Of a stretch of DNA of 32,039 nucleotides, positions 16,601-23,714 are shown in pieces (positions within the stretch are counted from its first letter, which is position 1; every line of letters begins with the position of its first letter). A model generated the notes under the pieces. The model had not been told where the DNA came from, did not search any database, and saw only the letters and a list, made by a program, of their open reading frames with translations. A program made the translations under genes and the position numbers. Source of the stretch: Halioglobus japonicus (lineage in GTDB: Bacteria; Pseudomonadota; Gammaproteobacteria; Pseudomonadales; Halieaceae); contig CACSIL010000050.1 of the NCBI GenBank assembly GCA_902705825.1, positions 250,203 through 282,241 on the forward strand, read 5' to 3'.

Positions 16601-18064
16601 ATGATTTACAAAATGTTTACTGCGCTGGCCCTGAGCTTCGCTTTAACGGGCTGCTATAGCGCGTTTTGGCAGGGCGTTGATCGCCAAATGACGACAACCC
16701 CCAATGGCCATGTAATTGGCATTAATTGCCACAACTGCTATGCGGAAGTGGAGGATGTTACGGAGACTCTATCCGCAATTCACGAAGCGCAAGCTGCGGG
16801 CGCTGATTTAATTGAGCTTGATCTAATTTGGCGAGACGGAGACGTCTTTGTCAGTCATGATCCCACTACTTCACCCAGGACCCAATTTGCTTCGGTAATA
16901 GCCGACACCGCCCTGATTAATGGGGATCAAATACTTTTCATCGAGCTGAAAACAGCAACTACAGACACCGATTTTACCAATGCGGTGCTGCACGAACTGA
17001 TGCTTAACGGTTACTTGGGCAGCGGTGGTAGACCGGTTGTCATCCGATCCTTTCAAGAATCGACGCTGGATGCGATGCGCAGTACTTTATTGGACACCCT
17101 TTATTCGTCCTATAGTGAGCGCGTCAGATTGAGTCTGATTTATAGGGAGACATCCTTTGTCTCATTGCAAGCTTGGCAGAACGACATTATCGAAAAATCC
17201 AGCAAATACCATATGGTAGAGTTTGATAAAGATACCGAAAATCTTTTCAGTCTAATATCAACTGCAAAAAATCAAGAGTTGGGAGTCGGTCTATGGACTT
17301 TCACTGCCTTCACCGAGGTGTGGGCGGCCGCGTATAGAAATGAGATTGATGCAATCGTAATAGAGGGCAGTGGCAGTAAGTCTCGGGTTGAAAATCTTGT
17401 TTTGGCAAAACAGGCAGCAGAAGCAAACTCCAGCTTGATATACACCAATTTGGATCGACAGAACGAGGAGAATTATCCGCTCATTTGGTTCTTCAATGCT
17501 GGGGATATTTCGTTTCGAGATCCAGCAACACCGAATTTTCCTCAATATGAATGGTTGGGGGAAACGGGTGAAGATCGGTACGGTGGTTCATTTGTTTTTC
17601 GCAAGGATCTTGAAGAGTATGTGCGGCTTCAGGATGAAGACAATGATACTTTAGGTGGCTTTTTTGTTTCGACGGTAGTCAACTTCGACGATCTGTCAGT
17701 TGGCGCTTCAGAAACACAAGCCATCATCAGCAAGGCTGACGGGGGTGGCTTTGCACTTGAATTGAAGGGCAATAAATTGCGTTTTGGTGTGCATGTCGGC
17801 GGTGCATATCACTATGCTTACTATTCAACGGCTAACCTGAATACCACGGATTCGTACCATGTAATTGGTGCCTATGATGGCGACGGTGCTGTCCGCATGT
17901 GGGTAAATGGCGCTCATAACAAAGGCCCAACTATTCAAGGTGGGGTAACGCAGAACGATTCTAGTATTGTCATAGGCGCAGATCCGCAAGGAAATAGTGA
18001 TCAGCGCTTCTATTTTGCCGGAAAGGTGCAGCTGGTCAATGTACAAAAATGGAATGGCTTCTAA
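16601..18064 (+). CDS. Lipoprotein: GDPD/PLC-like phosphodiesterase fused to LamG-like lectin domain
   Basis: A 487-residue protein with a lipoprotein signal (lipobox ALTGC, C18). The first domain (about 36-285) has the glycerophosphodiester-phosphodiesterase / PLC-like TIM-barrel pattern: a strand with CHNCY (H44), GADLIELDLIW (acid residues E72 and D74), DGDVFVSHDP (second histidine H86) and a later LFIELKT. The canonical HRG and PENT motifs are altered (HN-C and no PENT), so the substrate may not be an ordinary glycerophosphodiester. The C-terminal part (about 325-485) looks like a concanavalin/LamG jelly roll: repeated beta strands, DSYHVIGAYDGDGAVRMWVNG, and IVIGADPQ. It is probably surface or periplasmic. 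A good AAGGACG ribosome-binding site precedes the ATG. The domain calls are from motifs only. Confidence 0.75.
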   Translation: MIYKMFTALALSFALTGCYSAFWQGVDRQMTTTPNGHVIGINCHNCYAEVEDVTETLSAIHEAQAAGADLIELDLIWRDGDVFVSHDPTTSPRTQFASVIADTALINGDQILFIELKTATTDTDFTNAVLHELMLNGYLGSGGRPVVIRSFQESTLDAMRSTLLDTLYSSYSERVRLSLIYRETSFVSLQAWQNDIIEKSSKYHMVEFDKDTENLFSLISTAKNQELGVGLWTFTAFTEVWAAAYRNEIDAIVIEGSGSKSRVENLVLAKQAAEANSSLIYTNLDRQNEENYPLIWFFNAGDISFRDPATPNFPQYEWLGETGEDRYGGSFVFRKDLEEYVRLQDEDNDTLGGFFVSTVVNFDDLSVGASETQAIISKADGGGFALELKGNKLRFGVHVGGAYHYAYYSTANLNTTDSYHVIGAYDGDGAVRMWVNGAHNKGPTIQGGVTQNDSSIVIGADPQGNSDQRFYFAGKVQLVNVQKWNGF

Positions 18065-18199
18065 AGCGCATCTGCCAATAAAGGGAACAACGCCTTTTCC
18101 TCAACGACTTGCATGCTGTTGAACTGAATCCGTGCTTGCCGCGTCACGGCCTATTAACTATACTTTTTATATAAAGATTAGACGCTTGAGAATAGTGCT

Positions 18200-18778
18200 A
18201 TGAAGAATCGTTTTTCGTTTGCAAACTGCGCTGCCTGCTATTTGTTTTCCTGTCTTCTATTCTTTGGTAGTTCCGCCCATGCTGGACTGTTGCGGTACGA
18301 TATCGTTTATAACGAAGAGCACTTGGGGCACATGGTGTTCGATGCGCAAATCGGTGCTTTGAGTCAGAACTTATGGACCTCACTAGTGGATTGGACGCTG
18401 GGTTGGGATGAGGTTGTGCTGGACCGATCGAATAGCGTTGCTGCGAATGCGAGCAGTCGTTTCTTCATCGATGCCGTTGGTAATGTTATCAATGATGGTA
18501 TGGAGGAAATTATCTGCACCGGCAGCCTCGGGTGCGCACCAGAGCTTGTGGTGACTGACAATCCTGTATTTGAAGGTAGCGATGGAAGTAGCATTGGATT
18601 CTCCCGTTCTGCCATCGCGGGAGGTATGTTGACTGTTACTTCCGCCAATGGTGACGTTTATCGGGGCTATCGTCCGTTGGTTTACACTGGGCCTTTCGCG
18701 GTTCCGCTCCCTGCTACGATCTGGTTGTTGGTTATAGCATTGTATGGGCTCGGCGTGACCCGACACCGCGCGCGTTAA
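18200..18778 (+). CDS. Secreted protein with VPLPA-type (PEP-CTERM variant) sorting signal
   Basis: A 192-residue protein. A signal peptide (MKNRFSFANCAACYLFSCLL, likely cut after AHA near 28) leads into a middle domain of unknown function containing a CTGSLGC cysteine pair. The C-terminus is VPLPATIWLLVIALYGLG plus THRAR-like basic residues, the VPLPA form of the exosortase-type sorting signal. It follows the lipoprotein phosphodiesterase by 135 nt on the same strand, so co-expression is possible. The ribosome-binding site is weak. The mature function is not recognisable. Confidence 0.78.
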   Translation: MKNRFSFANCAACYLFSCLLFFGSSAHAGLLRYDIVYNEEHLGHMVFDAQIGALSQNLWTSLVDWTLGWDEVVLDRSNSVAANASSRFFIDAVGNVINDGMEEIICTGSLGCAPELVVTDNPVFEGSDGSSIGFSRSAIAGGMLTVTSANGDVYRGYRPLVYTGPFAVPLPATIWLLVIALYGLGVTRHRAR

Positions 18779-18812
18779 GTTTGCAGCGGGCTTGATTACA
18801 TCACTACAGCGT

Positions 18813-19709
18813 TTAGTCCAATCGCCCCGCTATATTCTGACTAATAAAATCAATGAAACTATTTAGCTTCATTGAACTTTGATAATCACGATAAAAGACT
18901 GCATTGATCACTTGATAGTGTTCTAGAATATGGTCGCTCAACAAAGGCACAAGCCGGCCCGACATTATATCGTCGTAAGTCATAAACCCTGCCAGGCAAA
19001 CAATACCTACGCCCTCTAGTGCCAGCTGCCTAAGTGCCGAACCACTACTTGCCGTCAACACGGGAGTAATGGCCAACCCGGCTTTATTTCCAACCTTTAC
19101 CGGCCATTTATTCAAGCTAAGCGGTTGAGAAAATCCCAAACACTTATGTAGATTTAGAGCCTCAGGGGTCTCCGGCTTGCCATACTTTTCCAGGTAAGTC
19201 GGGCTAGCCAATATCTGAAGCTTGGAGCGCCCAATGAGCTTGTAATGTAGTGAAGAATCACGAAGCTCACCAATCCTAAAAGCAATATCGATCTGATTTT
19301 CGACGAGATCTACTACCCGATCAAAGCTCGTCAACTCGATTTCCACCTTAGGGTATGCCTGCTGATAACCCGCAATATTGGGAATGATGCACTGCTGTAA
19401 AAACGGCGAAGCAGCATCGACTTTAAGCTTACCCTGAGGTTCGCGATGCCCATGGAGAGCATTATCTCCAATGTCATCAATAATCCTCATGGCCTCTAAA
19501 GCCTTCCCTAACACCTCACTCCCCTCTGGGGTCAAACTCAATTTACGGGTAGTTCGAGTAAACAGCCGAATACTCAGCTGCTGCTCAAGGCCGCTGACCT
19601 TTCGGCTAACATAAGATGGCGTCTGCCCTAGCAGCTCGGCGGCACGACTGAAACTTCCAGATTGAGCAACAGTAATTAAGGCTCTTAGCTGATCGACGGC
19701 AATAGTCAT
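18813..19709 (-). CDS. LysR family transcriptional regulator
   Basis: A 298-residue regulator. The winged helix-turn-helix is at 4-64 (DQLRALITVAQSGSFSRAAE, then a recognition helix around TPSYVSRKVSGLEQQL and the wing LFTRTTRKLSLTPEG). A substrate-binding domain follows at about 90-295. The sequence style (single conserved QGKLKVDA strand, IDIAFRIGEL) is that of the CrgA/YafC-like subgroup that often controls an adjacent oxidoreductase. It is divergent from the SDR gene with a 102-nt shared region, so it probably regulates that gene and itself. GAGGAATCA precedes the ATG. The effector is unknown. Confidence 0.93.
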   Translation of the reverse strand: MTIAVDQLRALITVAQSGSFSRAAELLGQTPSYVSRKVSGLEQQLSIRLFTRTTRKLSLTPEGSEVLGKALEAMRIIDDIGDNALHGHREPQGKLKVDAASPFLQQCIIPNIAGYQQAYPKVEIELTSFDRVVDLVENQIDIAFRIGELRDSSLHYKLIGRSKLQILASPTYLEKYGKPETPEALNLHKCLGFSQPLSLNKWPVKVGNKAGLAITPVLTASSGSALRQLALEGVGIVCLAGFMTYDDIMSGRLVPLLSDHILEHYQVINAVFYRDYQSSMKLNSFIDFISQNIAGRLD

Positions 19710-19811
19710 TGATTCCTCATGTGCAAAAGTATTGTCTAATTATAGGTATTAATTGCACGAATTGAATGAATTATTCTGACATCTCTTTCAACGTGATAGC
19801 AGAGACATCCC
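19710..19811. promoter_or_regulatory. Shared LysR/SDR control region
   Basis: A spacer of 102 nt between divergent genes. It is AT-rich and contains near-repeated ATTGCACGAATTGAATGAATT elements (about 19749-19769) with several T-N11-A spacings, as LysR-type operators usually have. The exact operator cannot be fixed from sequence alone. Confidence 0.4.
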
Positions 19812-20600
19812 ATGAATCTAGAACTAACCGGAAAAACAGCATTGATCACAGCCTCTTCAGGAGGTATTGGCCTGGAAATCGCTACCGCTTTAGCCGCTGA
19901 AGGAGCTAATGTTGTCATCAATGGGCGCTCAGAACAGGCTGTTCAGAGCGCGGTGGAATCCATTGTTAAGCGGGTACCAAATGCGCAACTCATCAGCCTG
20001 ATCGCTGACAACGCAACGCTCCAAGGCAATGAAAAGACGATCAGAGAGCTACCTAGTGTTGATATCCTAATTAACAACTTGGGTATTTATGAGTCAGTGG
20101 AATTCTTCGACAGCACCGATGAGCAGTGGCAAAAAATCATTGATGTGAATATCAAGTCCGGTGTTCGTCTCAGCCGCCATTATTTACAAGCTATGGTTGC
20201 GCGAAACACAGGTCGCCTGCTCTTTGTCTCGAGTGAATCCGCTGTGAATCCAGCACCGGAAATGGCTCACTATAGCGCTACTAAAACAATGCAGATGTCC
20301 ATATCGCGCAGCTTGGCTGAATTAACAAAAGGCACAGGCGTTACTGTAAATACCATCCTGCCAGGGTCAACTCGTACCGAAGGCGTTAAAACATTTATTC
20401 AGGCGCTATTTCCCGAAATGGCATACGCGGTCGCTGAAGAGAAATTTATGCGTGAAAATCGTCCAACCTCCATTATAGGCCGCTTGATCGACCCAAAAGA
20501 GATTGCTGATTTTGTATGCTTCCTAAGCAGCCCCCTCTCTTCGGCAATTAATGGCTCGGCGCTTAGAATTGATGGAGGATTAGTACGTTCAATATTCTAA
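19812..20600 (+). CDS. SDR family NAD(P)-dependent oxidoreductase
   Basis: A 262-residue classical short-chain dehydrogenase. The cofactor loop is TASSGGIG (13-20), the NNLG motif (88-91) stands for the usual NNAG, and N113 is in DVNIKSG. The catalytic serine is S141, with Y154 and K158 in YSATK, and PGSTRTEG follows. The C-terminus reads INGSALRIDGGLVRSIF, the common ending with a conserved DGG. Such enzymes oxidise or reduce small alcohols or ketones; the substrate is not deducible. The gene is divergent from the LysR regulator. The first REP-like palindrome starts 18 nt after its stop codon. Confidence 0.93.
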   Translation: MNLELTGKTALITASSGGIGLEIATALAAEGANVVINGRSEQAVQSAVESIVKRVPNAQLISLIADNATLQGNEKTIRELPSVDILINNLGIYESVEFFDSTDEQWQKIIDVNIKSGVRLSRHYLQAMVARNTGRLLFVSSESAVNPAPEMAHYSATKTMQMSISRSLAELTKGTGVTVNTILPGSTRTEGVKTFIQALFPEMAYAVAEEKFMRENRPTSIIGRLIDPKEIADFVCFLSSPLSSAINGSALRIDGGLVRSIF

Positions 20601-20618
20601 TCAAGAGATCAAGGGGCA

Positions 20619-20669
20619 GATCAAGGGGTCAGAGTCCTTGATCCTTCAAGCAGTCTGACCCTTTGATCC
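20619..20669. repeat. REP-like palindromic element, copy 1
   Basis: The left arm GATCAAGGGGTCAGA and right arm TCTGACCCTTTGATC are inverted repeats around a 20-nt centre beginning GTCCTTGATCC. The right arm has one base (T for C) different from copies 2 and 3. It is immediately downstream of the SDR gene. Confidence 0.9.
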
Positions 20670-20726
20670 TGATTTTTGGCGTGTGGTAGTTCTGAGCTCC
20701 ATTTCAGTAAGTTGAAGATCGGTAAT

Positions 20727-20757
20727 GGGTTTGCGGTGGAAGCTACCGAGCCTCTTC
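20727..20757 (+). repeat. 31-bp direct repeat, unit 1
   Basis: The unit beginning GGGTTTGCGGTGGAAGCTAC and ending GAGCCTCTTC lies just left of palindrome copy 2. An identical unit occurs at 20813-20843 (period 86 bp). Confidence 0.85.
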
Positions 20758-20758
20758 A

Positions 20759-20809
20759 GATCAAGGGGTCAGAGTCCTTGATCCTTCAAGCAGTCTGACC
20801 CCTTGATCC
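20759..20809. repeat. REP-like palindromic element, copy 2
   Basis: Arms GATCAAGGGGTCAGA and TCTGACCCCTTGATC are perfectly complementary around the 20-nt centre. It is identical to copy 3 over the full unit of about 51 bp. It sits between two 31-bp direct repeats. Confidence 0.92.
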
Positions 20810-20812
20810 GAC

Positions 20813-20843
20813 GGGTTTGCGGTGGAAGCTACCGAGCCTCTTC
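20813..20843 (+). repeat. 31-bp direct repeat, unit 2
   Basis: Identical to 20727-20757. The sequence outside it (TGAGTTGGGTGG) differs from what follows unit 1, where the palindrome begins. Confidence 0.85.
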
Positions 20844-20992
20844 TGAGTTGGGTGGGCTGGAGGTCTGCTTTTTTCGACAGCGGTCGTTAACGGATTGATG
20901 GTGAAAATGTCGTAAAACACCTCACACAGGACATTCAATTGCTGCCGAAATGCTCTACAAGCTTTGAATGAAGAACAGCGCTGAAATGCCCG

Positions 20993-21023
20993 TTGACAAG
21001 TTACGCAGCTTGCGGCCTATACT
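20993..21023 (+). promoter_or_regulatory. Candidate sigma-70 promoter for the secreted-protein gene
   Basis: TTGACA (20993-20998) and TATACT (21018-21023) are near-perfect -35 and -10 hexamers with a 19-nt spacer, longer than the usual 17. It lies about 31 nt upstream of the ATG at 21055, giving a short leader. Confidence 0.45.
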
Positions 21024-21054
21024 GGAGATAGAAAGTTCTTGAAGGGAAGCGTTG

Positions 21055-21678
21055 ATGATCAGAATAATTAGAATGGTCGTGTCCGTGATAGCATTTTCGT
21101 GGGCGAACTGTGCCTTCGCGGTACCTATTACCGCTATCGATACGGTGACAGTCGAAGGCACAAAGTGGGTCCAAGTTGATTTGTTCACCTCCCTCGCGTG
21201 GAGCGATATCAACACTGTATGCCCGAGTGGTGTGTGCGGGAGCGGATCTTTGAACGGCTTTGATATGGCGGGCTGGACTTGGGCTACCACTGACGAGGTA
21301 AAAAACCTCTTCAACCACTATATCGGCTTTCCTGCACTTGGCCCAGGGGTTGACCGGTACGAAAGTGAGTTCGAAACATTTCTTTTAGCCTTTTATGCCG
21401 ACGGTTGGAGGCCCACGGAAAGGTCTGAGCTATTTACTATGGGCAGATTGGCCGACCGAGAGACAATTACAGCAGCGGTGTTTCGAAATCCGTTCAATCT
21501 GCCAGGCTACGGCCGCGCTATAGCATCAACAGGCTTTGATGGGTTTCCTTTCCCTCAGACCATTGGTGCCTTTTTCCACCGATCGTCCTCTGAAATCCCC
21601 GCGCCGGCAATTCTCCCCTTGTTCTGCTTGGCACTTGTAGTATTGGCCTTGATTCGTGGAAAACTGAGCTACAGTTAA
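21055..21678 (+). CDS. Secreted PEP-CTERM-like protein with CPxGxC domain (paralogue 1)
   Basis: A 207-residue protein. The signal peptide (about 1-23, ending FAV) is followed by a domain with VEGTKWVQVDLFTSLAWSD (33-51), the cysteine pair CPSGVC (56-61) and LNGFDMAGWTWATTDEV (66-82). The C-terminus IPAPAILPLFCLALVVLALI plus RGKLSYS has the layout of a PEP-CTERM sorting signal with a P-x-P motif. Two more copies of the domain follow at 22015 (minus strand) and 23078 (decayed). The ATG at 21055 has GAAGGGAAG about 7 nt upstream. I know no named function for this domain; its cysteine pair may form a disulfide after export. Confidence 0.75.
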   Translation: MIRIIRMVVSVIAFSWANCAFAVPITAIDTVTVEGTKWVQVDLFTSLAWSDINTVCPSGVCGSGSLNGFDMAGWTWATTDEVKNLFNHYIGFPALGPGVDRYESEFETFLLAFYADGWRPTERSELFTMGRLADRETITAAVFRNPFNLPGYGRAIASTGFDGFPFPQTIGAFFHRSSSEIPAPAILPLFCLALVVLALIRGKLSYS

Positions 21679-22014
21679 AGTCTCTTGCTAGGCGATATGC
21701 GACCTTCGATTGCCACTGTTCAGCCACCTTGTTATGTCCCTCCACGGCCACAAAGCGGTCATGCAGACTAGCAACCAGCTCTTCAGATCAAGGGGTCAGA
21801 GTCCTTGATCCTTCAAGCAGTCTGACCCCTTGATCCCTGACCCCTTGATCCCTAGGTCGGTCTCTGTGGCAAGGGTTCGGGGTTTATACCGGGGCCTCCG
21901 CCAGATGCATTTATTGCGTAACGTATCAGTGAGCGGATGCCTGTTGTGCTCGCAGGGCGTCGATCTTTCTGCAGGCCGGTGCCCGGCGCGAGGAAAGCCC
22001 TGCAGGTGTGGACT
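21679..22014. other. Intergenic region holding palindrome copy 3
   Basis: A stretch of 336 nt between convergent paralogues. It contains the third REP-like element (21786-21836) with a duplicated 15-nt right arm, and then a GC-rich segment with the inverted pair CTGCAGG/CCTGCAG (about 21969-22005). No gene is supported. Confidence 0.55.
21786..21851. repeat. REP-like palindromic element, copy 3, with duplicated right arm
   Basis: The core 21786-21836 is identical to copy 2. The last 15 bases (CTGACCCCTTGATCC) then repeat in tandem at 21837-21851. The element is preceded by CTCTTCA, the same seven bases that precede copy 2. Confidence 0.92.
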
Positions 22015-22680
22015 TCAGACCGTTGTATTCGCTTGCACGCTCTTATGTCGGAAGCTCAATAGGCCGGCAAGTGCCAACAAGATAAGCGGTAGTGTTGCCG
22101 GAGTGGGGACCTCTGCGCGGTAAAACCAGGACCCGAAATTGAGCTGGGACCAATCTGAGGAGGGTGCGGACGTGATATCTACTTTATCCCGACTGCAACA
22201 ACCAGTGTCCTGCCAATCCACGACTAGGATAAGTACCGGAGTTACCTCATCATAAAAAGGGTATTTAGCCAATTGAGGCGTCAAGCTCCCCAGTACACTG
22301 CTGGTGTCGTCGATACTGGTGGGCCGAAAGGCCTCAAAAAACAGGGGCGCCCATGTAGCGTGGTTCTCAGTGTAAGCGATGCCGTTGTTAACATGGTCAT
22401 GGCCGGTAAACAGGCCAAGCATGGCCCCTATTTCATCGAGGCCAGCCCATATCCAGCCGCTCATATCATAGCCGTTAAGCGTTCCGCCATCTACGCACAT
22501 GCCGGAAGGGCAGACTGAGTTGATGTCGTTCCACGACAGGCTGCCAAATAAATCTACCTGTGCCCAATCCCTGCCCTCGACTGAGACGATATCACCCGCG
22601 GAGATAGGTTTGGCGTTGCTGCTAGCTGACCACCCAACCAGCAGCAGTACTATCAATGGGAGGGCAATTCGCTTTGACAT
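22015..22680 (-). CDS. Secreted PEP-CTERM-like protein with CPxGxC domain (paralogue 2)
   Basis: A 221-residue protein with a signal peptide (about 1-23, SASSNA). The same domain as the gene at 21055 follows: VEGRDWAQVDLFGSLSWND (34-52), CPSGMC (57-62) and LNGYDMSGWIWAGLDEI (68-84). Its middle region adds VDWQDTGCC with a double cysteine. The C-terminal signal is VPTPATLPLILLALAGLLSF followed by RHK, with about eight further residues after the basic patch. It is convergent with paralogue 1 and divergent from the decayed third copy. Identity between paralogues is strong in the first 90 residues and weak afterwards, so the C-terminal halves probably determine different roles. Confidence 0.78.
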   Translation of the reverse strand: MSKRIALPLIVLLLVGWSASSNAKPISAGDIVSVEGRDWAQVDLFGSLSWNDINSVCPSGMCVDGGTLNGYDMSGWIWAGLDEIGAMLGLFTGHDHVNNGIAYTENHATWAPLFFEAFRPTSIDDTSSVLGSLTPQLAKYPFYDEVTPVLILVVDWQDTGCCSRDKVDITSAPSSDWSQLNFGSWFYRAEVPTPATLPLILLALAGLLSFRHKSVQANTTV

Positions 22681-23077
22681 GAGGTAATCCTCTTATTGGA
22701 TAGGCCGGAAACAGTATGCTCGTGCTTTGAAGTCTAGGACGAATACATCGATATGCAACCTCCTTGTGAATGCACACCGACCAGAGAGCGGTATGTCCTG
22801 CGCCAGAATTGAGCTCAAACGACATCTCCTAATATTTAGACATGGTCTGTAGGGCCTATCTCCGGGGCGTTGTGAGGTTTTCCTCCCGTATACCAGACGA
22901 TATGAGCAAAGCTGTGGATCTTAGTGTCAGGTTTCTTTATGTTCCGCTCATGCTTGAATGTTGAAATATGAGCTACTCTATATAACTTTATAATTTTGAG
23001 GTGATTTTGATCCGCGGGCATGTTTCGTGCCTAATTTCGGAACAGGAAAATAAAATTACAGGGAAGGAATACTGATC
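22681..23077. other. Divergent intergenic region between paralogues 2 and 3
   Basis: A stretch of 397 nt that must hold the promoters of both divergent genes. The right half is AT-rich, with TATATAAC and TATAATTTT elements near 22979-22997 that could form -10 boxes for the decayed gene. No repeat copy, RNA gene or operator was recognised. Confidence 0.4.
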
Positions 23078-23714
23078 ATGAAGCAAACAGCGTGCAAGTG
23101 GGTCGCTGGATGGATGGTTGCCGTCTGCCAAAGTGTGTCGGCAGTACCTGTTACTGATACCGTTATTGTAGGTGGTCAAGAGTGGGCGCAGGTTGATTTA
23201 TTCACCAACGTTAGCTGGAATACTGTATCTACTCAGTGCCCTGGGGGTGTATGTTCCCCATCGAGTGCACTCAACGGTTATGACCTTGCTGGTTGGACTT
23301 GGGCGTCAATCGACGCAGTACAGTCATTGTTCAACACGTTTACTGGGCAAACTAACCCCCTCCCAACCAGTATATTGAAGTCAATTCTACCTGGGCCCCG
23401 CATTCTTGTCGCTCTTTACACCCACGAAAACCTTTCCTGAAGGGGGAGCAGTCGTGGCTGGTTGGTCATCCACGCCAGATTCGGACGCGCCGGGGCGGGC
23501 GCATGTTCCTTTCATTCGATACAAGGTGCTCCTCTCATCTTCGCTCCTCCCTTTCGATACCGCCTTCGCCTTGAATGGTATGGAAAAGTACCTCCAAGGA
23601 CCCCATTAGGGAGTCTGGTTTGTTCGCGACAAGAGTCCAGTGCCTGCGCCAGCAACTCTAACCCTCTTCAGCCTGGGGTTGGTTAGCATGAGGATCAGGC
23701 GCGGTAGAAAGAGC
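23078..23714 (+). pseudogene. Decayed PEP-CTERM-like protein with CPxGxC domain (paralogue 3)
   Basis: The intact 5' part encodes a signal peptide (MKQTACKWVAGWMVAVCQSVSA) and the family domain: GGQEWAQVDLFTNVSWNT, CPGGVC and LNGYDLAGWTWASIDAV. The frame ends at TGA 23438-23440 after 120 residues. Family-like sequence carries on in other frames: a STWAP piece near 23384-23400, then FLSLFTPTKTFPEGG and further residues in the third frame. That frame meets an in-frame TAG at 23607-23609 and then reads GVWFVRDKSPVPAPATLTLF to the basic tail RRGRK near 23714. At least one frameshift around 23360-23400 and one nonsense codon are therefore needed to explain it. The right limit is approximate. Confidence 0.78.

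Larger units (their letters stand above)
20601..21054. repeat. Repeat-rich intergenic region after the SDR gene
   Basis: A stretch of 454 nt with no gene. It holds two copies of the REP-like palindrome (20619-20669 and 20759-20809) and a 31-bp direct repeat (20727-20757 and 20813-20843) on both sides of the second copy. A candidate promoter lies near its right end. The left copy is preceded by an incomplete extra arm (GATCAAGGGGCA, 20607-20618). Confidence 0.7.

Noticed and set aside
20727..20843. The 31-bp direct repeats as a possible CRISPR array
   Set aside because: There are only two units, the interval between them is a palindrome found elsewhere rather than a unique spacer, and no cas gene is nearby.
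21830..22123. A plus-strand 97-codon frame after palindrome copy 3
   Set aside because: It runs into the 3' end of the opposite-strand secreted-protein gene, starts inside the repeat, and its cysteine- and arginine-rich translation does not resemble a protein.
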